60,634 nt of DNA, taken from positions 1-60,634 of the forward strand of contig CALSCR010001298.1 of assembly GCA_943704495.1 (NCBI GenBank), read 5' to 3'. Both the position numbers and the translations under genes were made by a program. Positions 35,207-46,932 of this stretch are shown here, in pieces (the first letter of the stretch is position 1; each line of letters begins with the position of its first letter). The notes below the pieces were generated by a model. The model saw only the letters and a list, made by a program, of their open reading frames with translations. It made no database searches and was not told where the DNA came from. The DNA is from Pigoraptor chileana (Eukaryota; Opisthokonta; Filasterea).

Positions 35207-35999
35207 CGTTGGTAGTACGGTCGAGCGTCTCTTCTGTTCTCATTAGTTGATTAGAAAAAAACACACATGTTATTGTCAGTGTCGGTGTACTGCCGGAAAT
35301 AGACAATGGGCGTCTTTCAGATGCCGGCACTCAATCCGCATCTTCGCATTACCTTCGGTATACATAGCATCGAGTGATCCACAGCTGAGTGCGACATACC
35401 TCCGCCGGGGCTCCTTGTGCGTGATTAGCGTTGAACTAGCAGAAAATATGTTCAAGTAGTTGCGCTTCCGCGTTTAGGTATAAAATAGCATCGTTGATGC
35501 AAATAGATCTCGAGCCGCCGTGATCTCAGTTTGTCCCTGAGTGATTTCTCAAGTGGAGAACTTTCTTACTATTTACACAAATACATTGCATACATTGCTA
35601 AAGTACACTCAAAATTTATGAATAAGTAGGATCAGAATACATTGAACCAGTGCCAGAACCGACGAAAGCAAACGAAAGAGCACACACGCACGCACGCAAG
35701 CACGCATGACACACATTTAAGATGAAGAAGTAAAAAGAATATCGGGGGCGCTTTTGCCTGAACTTCAAGATGCAGACAGAACGCATTAACACCGGGTATA
35801 GTGAGTGGGAGCGGCAAAAGAAGCACACACTGACAAACAAGAAGAACGAGAGGCCCGCCCTCATTTCTTCATCACCAATTACTCAACCACACGCACATCC
35901 ATCCACACAAACATCCACACACTAATCAGAGGGGAAGAGTATGGCAGTTGAAATTAAAACAATGAGAACACACATAATCCCATTAACAAAAACTGTCGA
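35207..35999. other. Spacer between coiled-coil gene start and exopolyphosphatase end
   Basis: A TATAAAATA sits on the plus strand at 35479-35487 with no open frame after it. The rest is unique sequence with an ACGC run near 35683. A TATA-driven non-coding transcript is possible but nothing else supports one. Confidence 0.4.
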
Positions 36000-38129
36000 T
36001 CAGCCGTAGAGGCAATCCTCAATGTGCTTCCGCAGCAAAGGGAAAATGACCTTTCTCGACGCGTTGGAGTTCTGCTGCTTGTACGCCACAAACCCGGCGG
36101 CTTTGAGGCGGTCCGCCTTGCGCTCTTTGAGCGGCGTCAGCTGTAGCTCCTCAGCGTCATTGGACTCCCCAAACGACTCGACGGCTGCACGTGCAACGGG
36201 GTTGTCGCGCACGGCAGCAAGTGCTAGCTTACGCTTTCCCTTCTGATCCGATATGATCGCGTAGAGATCGAGACGCCGACCTGCGACGAATTCGGTTGCC
36301 GCCGACTCAAAATCAGGGCGTGCGGCTAGCTTGTGGATAGCAATTGGGACAGCGCTTACGCCCAGAAGAAGACGACCGCACGCCGCCTGCTTGAAGTCGC
36401 GAGCCAGTATCTCCACTGTTGGCATGGCGGCGACGTCCTCCTTTGCGGCAACAAGTTCAGCGTAAACCACAAAGGGATCTTTCCCATCGAGTGCGCCAGG
36501 GCATGCGCGAACAAGCGAGTTTACGGCATCGACGTCCCTCGGCGTCGTCGATCCCCGCGACACATTAAGAGCGTGTGTATCCGCAATAATTGCGTTAAGA
36601 AGAAGACGTGCCGAAACGCAGTCGATAAAGGGAACGCCCTCGTCAATGCCGCCATGCACAACAGAGCGCGGCGTCTCTGATATCATTCTCTCTGACACAA
36701 GCGTCGCGCAAGAGCCCACACGCACAATTGTCTTTCTGTATGCCATGAACGGAGGAATGTCATCCAGACCCCATAGTCCCGTCTTCACCGCCGCCTCCTC
36801 AGCGTGGTGATCTATCACATCCACTATCGCCGTCTCGATGTGCGACTGCCTCGGCGTGGGTGCGTTGTGATCGACAAGCGTTATCCGGAGGAGCCCATCG
36901 TCCAAAAGCTGTTCAAGAAAGCCCGCACCATCATCCACGTCAGTCTCCATCCCACTGGGACTTAATTCAAGCGGTCCCTCGACGACCTTGCTTCCGTCGA
37001 TAAAAACGAGGTGTTCTTCGGGGCGGATTCCAACACTCTTGAGCACACGCACAACTTCCCCGCGAGATTCAAAGTCTCGACGACGCATGTTGAGAACCGG
37101 AACATAGAGCGTCATGTCCTGCGGATTGCGTGTCTGTCCTCACGAGAATGCGTGCGTGAAAGTTGTGCGTGAATGCGTGCGTGCGATGTTCGTGTGTGAG
37201 TGAGTGAGTGTGTGTGCATGCATGCAGGATGAGGCTTGAGTATCGCATGCAACACATCTTCCAGTTTAAAGTGATTTTCAATCATACTTTCTGCCACATT
37301 CGGGACAGATTCCGGACACATTCCGGACAAGAAGGGGCTAATTTCGAATACTAATATGCAATTTTCAATGCATGCCCATGTCGCCACCACGTGACGCCGT
37401 GACACACAAAATGCTTTGCGCAAACAAAATAAGAAAGCTAGCATCGAAATGACTAGCACAATACACACTCACCCTCCACATGTGGAATGCATGCACAATG
37501 GCGGAAATGACGGAATCGAGGTCACCAGACTCGTTGCCAAGGACAGCGTGGACGGTTTCTTGGCTAAAAAAAGCATATCGACCGCGCGCCAGATATTGCT
37601 GTACGCACAAACACACACACGCACACACATACACAGAGAGAGAGACAGAGAGAGAGAGACAGAGAGAGAGAGACAGAGAGAGACAGAGAGAGAGAGAGAG
37701 AGTGAGAGAGAGAGAGTGGGATCGCATCATGTCAGTAGGAGAAAAAAGGAAATAGTTCGGGGCAGGGTATCACAGTACAGATCACTGCATCACATGTGCA
37801 GCGAATACACAGTCACGTGCACAATTCATGCACAGTTGTATCTACTCTACCTGCAAGCTTGATTTCGCTTGGGAAAGGTATTCGACAATCGAGTCGGTGC
37901 GAACGCAACCCGACGTAACACACTGGCATGTCTTGCACGTGACGCCGTCTGCGCATAGAAGGGAATATGGGTGTGTGTTTGCGCGCGTGTGGGTTAGTGT
38001 GTGCGTATGCGTATATGATGGTGAGCGTGAGGTGGTGTCCACACAACGCACACATCCGAATACGAAGTTGTTGAGGTCGTTATCTGTGTTCACACGATAG
38101 ACACGGACATCATAAAGTACCTCGCTCAT
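36000..38129 (-). CDS. Exopolyphosphatase, PPX1/prune family (DHH-DHHA2)
   Basis: This family releases phosphate from inorganic polyphosphate or acts on cyclic nucleotides. Four exons join in phase: 38054-38129, 37851-37948, 37473-37598 and 36000-37118, giving 472 aa. Motif I is GNESGDLDSVISA, motif II LVDHN, motif III DVIDHHAEE and motif IV VGSCATLVSERM. A DHHA2 domain follows (PFIDCVSARLLLNAIIADTHAL). VDHN plus IDHH is the yeast PPX1 arrangement, so catalytic metal ligands look intact, unlike human PRUNE1, whose third motif reads DHR. The N-terminal 50 residues before YLARGRYAFF include TCKTCQCVTSGC, not typical of the family. The start ATG lies inside the 3' end of the upstream secreted-protein gene. 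Confidence 0.88.
37628..37720. repeat. (GA)n microsatellite in exopolyphosphatase intron 2
   Basis: A GA/GACA run of about 90 nt follows AC repeats. On the transcript it is a (CU)n tract just upstream of the acceptor at 37599-37600. Confidence 0.85.
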
Positions 38130-39012
38130 CTACCCAGAAAAAAGTATTGCAAAGCGTACAATCAAAGGAACCCGACGAGAATGCCTCACCTGTCTTCTCC
38201 TCAGTGCTTCTCTCCGCCTCAGTGTCGGCAGGTTTCACAAACACGAGCGGAGGGGACCCCATCAAGGGAACTCGACCACCCGACCACTCCAGCGCACGGC
38301 ACGAATCAAGCAACTTGCGCCACTTGGTCTCCTTGAATCCCTGTATGCACTCCTTGCCGGGCTTCCCAGCGGCGCGGCACTGGTTCTCAAGCACTGCAAG
38401 AGCCCTTTCGTACAGCGGAACCGTGCTCGTGCAATTTGACATCCCACCCAGTCGCTCTGCCAACGCCAACAGCGTGGAGGATGCAGCGGGCTCCCGATTA
38501 TTGAATTGACCAACAAGGAGGGACGTAAAGCACAGATGGGCGAGCCGCTGATCAACCGCGAAAAAAGAGCCTGCTTCCAACACAAGGTCCTGGGGCATTG
38601 TCTCAAGATTACAAAAAATGCCGCCGCTCACAAACTGCGTCTGCGGTTGTCGACCGCGATTCCTCAGACACTCTTCATACGCCCGCAGATGGGATTGAAA
38701 TACCGATAGCATGTCTCTCGTGGGACCACTTTGCAACGTGGCAATCACCCGCGCAGTCATGTCGCTGCCGGTAGTACGCGCGTTGACGACAGCGCTGCCG
38801 TCCGCCGTCCACGCAACCCACGCAGGATCCACAGGCCCCTCTTGCATCCCTTGTGTTGCACAGGGAATGGACGGCATTCCTGCGACATTGTCAGGTTGTT
38901 GTGTAAGGAAATCGTCGTCGGAACGACTTGCGAGTGTTGCGGTTGCGCTCATTGCCAGGACAATCATCACCGACAGAGCAGTGCCTCGGAAGGCACTCAC
39001 TCGCACCGACAT
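38110..39012 (-). CDS. Predicted secreted, Cys-containing protein of unknown family
   Basis: The frame is open from 39066, but a minus-strand TATAAAG at 39081-39087 lies too close to that ATG. The ATG at 39012 (MSVRVSAFRGTALSVM) is preferred; it gives 300 aa with a textbook signal peptide (hydrophobic core to about residue 27, cleavage near ATLA-SR). The mature part has about ten Cys and no repeated domain I recognise. Near the 3' end a GTGAGG donor (38188) and a TTTTTTCTGGGTAG acceptor (ending 38130) bound an optional 59- to 60-nt intron. Either way the frame ends DERGTL-stop at 38110. That stop lies 17 nt inside the first exon of the exopolyphosphatase on the same strand. Confidence 0.65.
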   Translation of the reverse strand: MSVRVSAFRGTALSVMIVLAMSATATLASRSDDDFLTQQPDNVAGMPSIPCATQGMQEGPVDPAWVAWTADGSAVVNARTTGSDMTARVIATLQSGPTRDMLSVFQSHLRAYEECLRNRGRQPQTQFVSGGIFCNLETMPQDLVLEAGSFFAVDQRLAHLCFTSLLVGQFNNREPAASSTLLALAERLGGMSNCTSTVPLYERALAVLENQCRAAGKPGKECIQGFKETKWRKLLDSCRALEWSGGRVPLMGSPPLVFVKPADTEAERSTEEKTGEAFSSGSFDCTLCNTFFWVDERGTL

Positions 39013-40545
39013 TCTCAATCCCTCGAGCGATTGTTCTTCAAACCATTGCTGAAAACTTGATCTCATCCGCGTAATGCTTCTTTATATGTCCTGCTGCGGC
39101 CGTGATTCCAAAGCACTTACTTTTTTCGCCGAGGCAGGGGTACTGAGGACCCCTGGCCGAGGGTTGCAGTGTCGGCAGTGGATGCAAACGGAAGTGTCGG
39201 TCGTGGCTGTCATCGAGCCGTGGTGGGTGTCCGCACGTGAGTGGCAAATTAAGACCGCAAATGGAAATTATTGTTGCACTCAATCTCCACATATGGGTAT
39301 AATACCACTCTATTAGCCAAATGTGACCTGGAATGCAAATTGTCACACAGACCCATCCCGACGGTGGTAAACCGCGATAACAGCCGGCGGCAAGGGACCC
39401 TTGCCGGCGGTACTCACCGACAAACCGCTCAGTGTTCGGATGGTGAGAATAATTGAGCGCATCGAATCCGGGTGATCTGGCCATGCCGCATGCGTCCGTG
39501 CTGTTCACCTTACTAACAGATCTGTCGCCAACGCCGGCGGGGACTGGCCAATGGAGCCGGGCAATTGAAGCACCCGTTCTGCCTGCAGCACCAACGCACA
39601 GTAGCCAGCTTGAATGCTTGGTAAATGTAAACATTGCGGTGGCGGCCTCTGTGACTTTGAATGATAGGGCTGCATCGGCTGTCTGGAAATACTGATCGAT
39701 CGCCGGCCGGCCTGACCGGCGTCGCTTGTGGCGCCGGCAGGCTTCGCGGCCAGACTGGTTCACCGGTGCCATTGCCCACCAGTACTCTCAATGTCAAGTC
39801 GAGTGCGTTACATTAATGATCTTTGTCGCATTGCTTTGCCATCTTTGTATTTCAGCCCGGTTTGGGCACCGTGATCTGAAATGCAGTTGTACAGCTTTTT
39901 TAGCCAGTTTGGTCGATCGGCACGTGACCGAGTGGGAGTCAACAAGACCGAGCCAGTCCATCCATCCGCAGATTTAAATTGAAAAGCTCTTAATTTTGCA
40001 ATTCTTATTTCGGTATGTCTCAATTTAATTTTTCGGTGCTGTGGCAGACTGTGATACACAACGACGCCGATGGCAGCTGTTTTTGTCGTCTGCATCTTTT
40101 GATGGAGAAGTAGACGAGTATCCTTTGGGGATGTGTGCCAACTCATTGTTATTTCGTTGTTCTATCGTGAGAGTTAACTCGATCGAATCGCGAAAATGGT
40201 TGGTTAATAAGGGGGAAAATGGTGGATGCAGGGCATCATTCATGAGTCCTATGTTTATGTTTATTGTTACTTTCACAATCTGCTTTCCTGAGATGTGTTT
40301 GAGTGTAATACATGAAAAGCAGCAGTGTTTATGTTGTGCGATTCCTACAACTCTGAAGTTTTTTTGTGTTTTCGTCTTTTTTAACTTTCATCAAGGTGTC
40401 TACTTTCTTCATTTGTGTGTTTGTTTGCGTGATGTACATAATGTATGTTTGTGTGTGTTAATTCGGTCATGCGTTTACATTGTCTGTGGGGCTGAACCTG
40501 CTTACTTGCACGTAATTAATCTGCGCGTCATGTGCATGTGATCAG
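39013..40545. other. Divergent spacer between the secreted-protein gene and VPS35, partly GCCGGC-rich
   Basis: 39150-39790 is rich in GCCGGC and CCGG and resembles in composition the island around the T5orf172 gene. A long minus frame here (39038-39772) is not convincing. 39960-40545 is T-rich and should contain the VPS35 promoter and first exon. Confidence 0.5.
39081..39087 (-). promoter_or_regulatory. TATA box of the secreted-protein gene
   Basis: The minus strand reads CATATAAAG. It decides between two candidate ATGs, leaving a leader of about 40 nt before 39012. Confidence 0.5.
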
Positions 40546-43500
40546 AGCGCGACGAGTGGGGCGGTTACTGCCACGCAGACTCCCCAGGAGGAGCAGGAAA
40601 AGCTTCTCGAGGAAGCCAATCAGGTCGTGAAGACCCAGGCCTTTCAGATGAAGCGATGCCTGGTACGACGGATTTTTTATTATCTTTTTTGTGTGCTCTG
40701 TGGAGTCCATGGGCATAACACCTATGACACTGACTGAATCAATCGTCTTTTTATGTGGTCGTGTGTGGTGTGTGTGTGTTATGCCTCAATTCTGTTGTTG
40801 TGTTTCCGGATGTTTCGATGTTAAGCCTGTTCAAAAAAGGATTTGGTGTTGCCCCAGCCACTCATCCTTGCCGTTTGTAATCTTCTTTGCGTTTGTGCAC
40901 GTTGTGCATATTTGGAACTTCTCGTTGTTTAGGACAAGGGCAAGTTGATGGATGGCCTGAAACACGCCTCGAACATGATAAGCGAACTGAGGACCTCTCT
41001 GCTCTCGCCAAAGTCGTACTATGAGCTGTGTATCCCACACAATTGTGCTATTCTTCTCATCCATGTTTTTATGTATGTTTTAGTGCGTGCCATTGTATAT
41101 GTGTGTGTGAGTGTGATTTTATCGCTGGAAACTGCTCTGTCTGCGTATGATATGTTACGTTAGTTTTATCGGTCATTGCAGTCGCACAATACGCAATCAT
41201 TTTGCAACTTGCTCTTCCCTGGCGGCTACTTCCTTGACTTCCGCATTTGTGTTGGGACCTTCAAACCACACCACACATGCACTCGCACACGCCCACGCAC
41301 ACAAACACACATACACACAAACATACATTCACACAAACACAAACATATATATTGATGTACACACATCACAGACATGGCCGTGTCTGATGAGCTTCGCTAC
41401 CTTGAGATGTATCTTGTGGATGAGTTTCAGAAGGGTAAAAAGGCGAGCGATCTGTACGAGTTGGTCCAGTACGCCGGCAACATTATCCCCCGTCTCTATC
41501 TCCTCATCACTGTCGGTGTCGTGTACATTCGCGGGGGCGAAGCGCCAAAGAAAGACATCCTAAAGGACCTCGTGGAGATGTGTCGCGGCGTGCAGCATCC
41601 TCTCCGCGGCCTCTTTCTGCGCAACTACCTCCTGCAGATGACAAAGAACTTGCTGCCAGACATTGAGGGCGACCCGTGGGTGCACTTGCTGCGTGTGTGT
41701 GTGTGTGTGTGTGTGTGCCTCCTTGCCCCCACATTGTCTTCGAAGTCTCATTTTCGACATATCATGGCTCATAATTTTGTTATTTTGTCGCCTACTGTTG
41801 GTCTGCATTACGGAATCTTTGTGTTCATCGTCGTATACTTGCATCCCGGACCATATTGGATCACACCCACCTACTTACCGTGTAATATACACACACATAA
41901 CACACACACACACACGGGCACACCTACACACAACCACTCAACCATTACAGTGCTCGCGACGGAACGACCTCGGATTCGATTGACTTTATCCACCTCAACT
42001 TTGCCGAGATGAACAAGCTGTGGGTGCGCATGCAGCACCAAGGCCACTCACGTGACAAGGACAAGCGCGAGAAGGAGCGCCAGGACCTTCGTCTGCTTGT
42101 CGGCACTAATCTCGTCCGCCTCAGTCAGTTGGAGGGCGTCGATGTGGTCATGTACCGCGATGTGAGTGTGCGCCGGGCAATTGCGATAATGGGCGGTTGT
42201 CCATTGATGTATCGTAACGAGAGAGTGTGCATGTTTGCGTTGATGTGCGTCTGTATGTCTGTATGTCTGTGTCTCTCTGTGTATGTGTGTGTGTATGTTT
42301 CTGTGTGCGAATGTGTGTTGTTTGTAGCGTTGTGGTTAGGATGTCTGTGTGTATGTAATCTCGTATCCCTGTGCACGTGATGTGTATGCGTATGTCGATA
42401 GGGTGTGACTTCGAATCGATTCTCATATCCTTACACGCCTTGCAAATGTGTCCATGCACACACACACACACACACACGCACAGCTTGTTCTTCCCGGAGT
42501 GTTGGAGCAGGTCGTCAACTGCAAGGACGCAATTGCCCAAGAATACCTCATGGAGTGCATCATCCAGGTGAGCACGTGACCTTAATTCACAGTGCCTTCG
42601 CAGCCTGCCTTGTGATGCTTTTTTGTGCGTCATATCTTAATCTCTGCGTCGGTGTGTGTGACTACTTGCATCCATTCTTGTGAGGCATATTCCCACTTAT
42701 CCCGCACACGAATAGTCTATCCACTGCATCCTCCTTCCCCTTCCCTCCCTCGTCTTTCGTTTGTCTTGTGGACTCCGTGGGGCATGGCGCCTCAGACACT
42801 AAATTGACCAACACATTTCTCGCTCGTGTTCTGCGTGCTTTTGCAGGTGTTTCCCGACGAGTTCCACCTTCAGACGCTGAACAAATTCCTGAATTCGTGC
42901 AAGGATCTCCATGCAAGCGTCAATGTCAAGAACATCATCATCTCGCTCATCGACCGTCTTGCCGCATTTGCGACGCGCGAGAACTCACCTGGAATCCCAG
43001 AGGAGCTCAAGCTGTTTGACATTTTCTCAGAGGAGGTCGTCAATGTCATTACGGTGGGGGTTTCACTGTGTGTGTGTGTGTCTGTGTGTGTGTGAGTGTG
43101 TGAGTGATCTTCCTGGATGCTTGCCACCAATCCTTTCTGGTAAACAACGCATGATGCCATCGCACATATATCCTAACCATATTTTGGTCCTATGATTTCC
43201 TCTACAATACATACACACAGGCGCGCCCAGACATGCCCGTGGAGGACACAATTTCCCTCCAGGTGGGTGCGGCGACGTGCGAGTCCGACATATGCTGAAT
43301 TGTCACTCCCATTCATATTTCGTGCCATGAACTGCGTCCGTGTTACACATGTATTATGCATGTACACGACGGGAAAGCAATGCGAGTTACGGACGGTATG
43401 CTTCTCTCGCTGACTTCATGTACACACACACGGTGTTTTATTTCCATTTCTGATTTTATGCAGGTGTCGCTGGTCAATCTTGCACTCAACTGCTATCCGG

Positions 43501-46246
43501 ACAGGCTGGACTATGTGGATAAAGTCCTCCAGACAACGGTGCAGACCCTTGCAAAGGCAAACGTCCAAAGGTGTGTGCGTTTGCATGCTTTTGTGTGTAT
43601 GTGTTTCATGGGACGTCCATGTTGCCGGCTCTTGTTTCGGAATGCAGGTCACATTAGAACAGTGCGATTAATGCTGTTGATTGGCGCTACATATAACCTG
43701 CTAATGCATACACACACACATTATCACCCCGTGTTGCAGCGTGGAGAAGAGCAACCCGACATGCCTCCGCGAGATCATCAAGCTTTTGAAGATTCCGATC
43801 GACACTTACAACAGCGCCATCACTCTTCTCCGTCTCGAAAACTACGGACAGCTTCTCGCCACATTTGGCTATTCGACCCGCAAGTCCATTGCCGTCCACA
43901 TCGTTGGCAATGTGCTGCAGAACAAGACGACCATTAGCACTCCCGACGAGGTGGGCTGCGTTCGTGGTTGTCTGTCTGTTTGTGTATGTGTGTTAGTTAA
44001 TCGCCGCCGCACACTCACTCATGCATGTACCTCTCCCCCTTCTCTCCGCGCTCCCTCATACTTCTCTGCCTGCACACACACACGCACACACACACTGCCT
44101 CTCTGTCCCTCTCTCTCTATCTATTCTCTCTCTCTCTCCACACACACACACACTCGTATGCTCACACCGCCGATGATTTCGTGCCCAGGTGTCTGCGCTG
44201 CTTGAGCTTGTTGGGCCGCTCGTGATGGACCAGCCCGATCAGCCGCACGACAGGGAGGACATCGAGGAGTTTGCAGAGGAGCAGACGTTGATGGGCAGGC
44301 TCGTGCACCTCATGGACTCTGACGCCCCCGACGAAAAATACCAGGTGCGTGCGTGCGCCCAGGGTGTATGTGTGGTTGTGTGTGCGCGCGTTTGTGTGTT
44401 TGTATGTTTGTGAGTGCGTGTATCTGTGTAAGTATGTGTTTTCTGAGTGAATTGTGCGTGTATTGTGTTGGTCAAGTGGTATTTTACTCTTCAATCGTGG
44501 CTTTAAATCGACCGAACTGCTTCCTGTTGTTGTTGTACACTGAACATATCCCGTGGCTGTTTCCACACACACCATCGTCCAATGTCGCGTCTTGCAGATT
44601 CTGTCGACGGCTCGCAAGTTTTTTGGCAGTGGAGGCGAAGCACGCATCAAGTACACGCTCCCCCCGCTTGTCTTTTCTGCGCTGCGTCTTGCCATGAAGT
44701 ACCTCGCCAGCAAGGAGACGGTGGGTGGACTCACACTGTTTCCCCTTTTGTCGTGTGTGGTTGTGGTGTGTATGTATGTGTGTGTGGATGTGGATGTGGT
44801 GCGTTATGTTGTGCTCTTGCTTGTGCAACCCTTCCTTTCCCCACATCTGATCCATTCCCTTTTTTTGTTTTCAATCGCATGTGCGCACGTTATCCGGCGG
44901 ATAATGCATGCAGGACGAGGTGTGGGACAAAAAGTCGATGAAGATCTTCCACTTTTGCAACCAAACTATTGCCGCCCTGGCAAAAGCCGATTTTGGCGAG
45001 CTTGCGCTGCGCCTGTTTCTCCAGAGTGCACAGGCTGCCAACAAGTGCGGATTTGAGAACATCACCTACGAGTTTATCAGCCAGGTTTGTGTGCGTGTGT
45101 CTGTGTCTGTGTGTCTATTGTGTGTGCGTGTGTGAGGTGGTGCTCTTGCTTCATCTGTTTGTTGCATGTTTCCACAGTGCTGTACTCACCACGATTCACT
45201 GCTGTCAATTCTTCCCAAACCCATGACAACAAACAAACAAACAAACAAAACAAACAGGCATTTACCATCTACGAGGACGAAATCAGCGAATCGCGTGCAC
45301 AGCTCGCCGCAATCACGCTCCTCATTGGTACCCTGCAGACACTCACGTGCTTTGTTGACGAAAACTACGACACGCTCAGCACAAAGTGCGCTCTCCACTC
45401 TTCAAAGCTCCTCAAAAAGCCCGACCAGTGCCGCGCCGTCTGCCTCGTCTCTAACCTCTTCTGGGCCGGACAGACCCAATCGGGAGAGGTGCGTCGCTGC
45501 TTCCCTCGTTTCGTCTCCTTTTATAGTGCTGGCTTGCCTCGCGGGACCATTACAAGTGCACGCGAAGCAATTGACGCTCGCCATTGGCTAACCTTTTGTC
45601 TTATTTTGCCGAAAATGGTCGAATGCTGGGATTGTTTTACTTTTCATTCCTTTTATTAGCGCAAGGATGGCAAGCGCGTTCTCGAATGCCTCCAAAAGTC
45701 CCTCAAGATTGCCGACACGTGCATGGACAGCTCGATCAACGTGCAGCTTTTTGTCGAGATCCTCAATTACTACATCTACTATTACGAGAAGAGGAATGAG
45801 GCGGTACGTGTGGATGGGCGTTTATTGGCACGGTTTCGGTTGCTTGTTGTCTTTATTTCTCCTTTTGCTTTTCTATATGCAGATTGTTGATCTATGGAAG
45901 TGTTCTCCACATGCACACACACACACACACCACTCAGCACACACACACATAACACGCAAAAACAACATTGCACAAATAAATTACGAATGTGCGCATGTAC
46001 TCACAGATAATAATTTGCCGTTTGCTGTGCGTGGCCCCTGTCTCACTCGTGTGGTCCCTACAGGTCACGCCAAAGTATCTCACCGGGCTGATTGATCTCA
46101 TCAACACCAACATGGCCAACATGGAGAGCACGCCGGAGAGCGAGGCTGTCGGCATTGGTCGCCACTTCCAGAACACACTCGCTCACATTCGCGCCATGCG
46201 ACGTAATCCTGGCAACGGCCCATCGTACGGCGATATTGATGTTTGA
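40546..46246 (+). CDS. VPS35: Vacuolar protein sorting 35, retromer cargo-selective core
   Basis: VPS35 is the alpha-solenoid backbone of retromer (VPS26-VPS35-VPS29), which recycles receptors from endosomes. Fifteen exons join in phase: 40546-40662, 40933-41029, 41372-41675, 41951-42161, 42484-42567, 42847-43053, 43221-43262, 43464-43570, 43740-43950, 44189-44344, 44598-44720, 44914-45084, 45258-45488, 45660-45803 and 46064-46246. They give 795 residues (human 796). Family blocks are near identical: [119 protein letters not shown]. The initiator Met is not in the first listed exon; it must lie in a tiny upstream exon, for example an ATG directly before a GT at 40196 or 40219. Introns hold two copies of the dispersed repeat. 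Confidence 0.96.
40697..40745 (+). repeat. Dispersed hairpin repeat in VPS35 (first listed intron)
   Basis: CTGTGGAGTCCATGGGC, then ATAAC, then ACCTATGACACTGACTGAAT. It keeps six of seven stem pairs and begins about 35 nt after the donor at 40663. Confidence 0.75.
42764..42810 (+). repeat. Dispersed hairpin repeat in the VPS35 intron 42568-42846
   Basis: CTTGTGGACTCCGTGGGGC, ATGGC, GCCTCAGACACT. The stem is kept with paired changes (for example C-G where other copies have A-T). A CT-rich tract precedes it. Confidence 0.65.
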
Positions 46247-46932
46247 GGAAGTGTGTGCGTGTGTTTTGTGTTATGTGTGTGCGCTGACCGTACATGATCT
46301 TATTGGTGTGATAGAAACATGTGTATGAGCAGCTTTTTGAGTCGGTGACGGGCCAGCAAGCGTTTCGTTGCTTTTTGTGGGTGCTAGATCTTGCGTACTG
46401 GGCATTAAAGCTACTGTGTTTGAAGCGAAACAAGCTTCTAATTGGCTTGGGATATCGGCTTCTTGGTGATGACATCTGGATACTAGTCAGTGTCATCTGA
46501 TGCGAACAAGATCATGCTCCCCCATCTTCGCAAAAACCTCAGCATCTCTCGTGGCGGAATTCTTCGTTTTGTTGCGGAAGGAAAGATGTTGGATCGTCCT
46601 TCAGCAATTTTGAAGTAAGAAAATCGGATGAGTGGATTCGCCTTTTTTTTAGGCAACCGTCACGTGCCAAATATATGTAGTTGCACTGATAATTTTTTGT
46701 ATCAATTTTGTATGACTGAATTTTATCTTCTCAAAGACGAGATTTTGGTACATTATTTGGTCCCTCGACTGGGGATTTGAATTTTTTGAAAAAGCCCGGC
46801 CACAGACAAGCCGCCCGGGCTTCGCACACAACAACAACACACCATTTTTCTGCACTCTGATCATGCCGCAAATGATACTTAAACTAATCCACTGCAGATT
46901 TCGTTCGTTGAACGAAACATCGAAACATACAA
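46247..46932. other. VPS35 3' region and T5orf172 gene upstream region
   Basis: No open frame of note. Composition shifts at about 46790 to CCCGG-rich sequence. No TATA was seen before 46933. Confidence 0.45.

Noticed and set aside
35479-35487. Plus-strand TATAAAATA suggesting a promoter
   Set aside because: No open frame or ncRNA signal follows; kept only as a note in the spacer entry.
39038-39772. 244-aa minus frame upstream of the secreted-protein gene
   Set aside because: It lies in GCCGGC-rich DNA where stops are rare, has no recognisable motif, and overlaps the TATA-directed start of the next gene.
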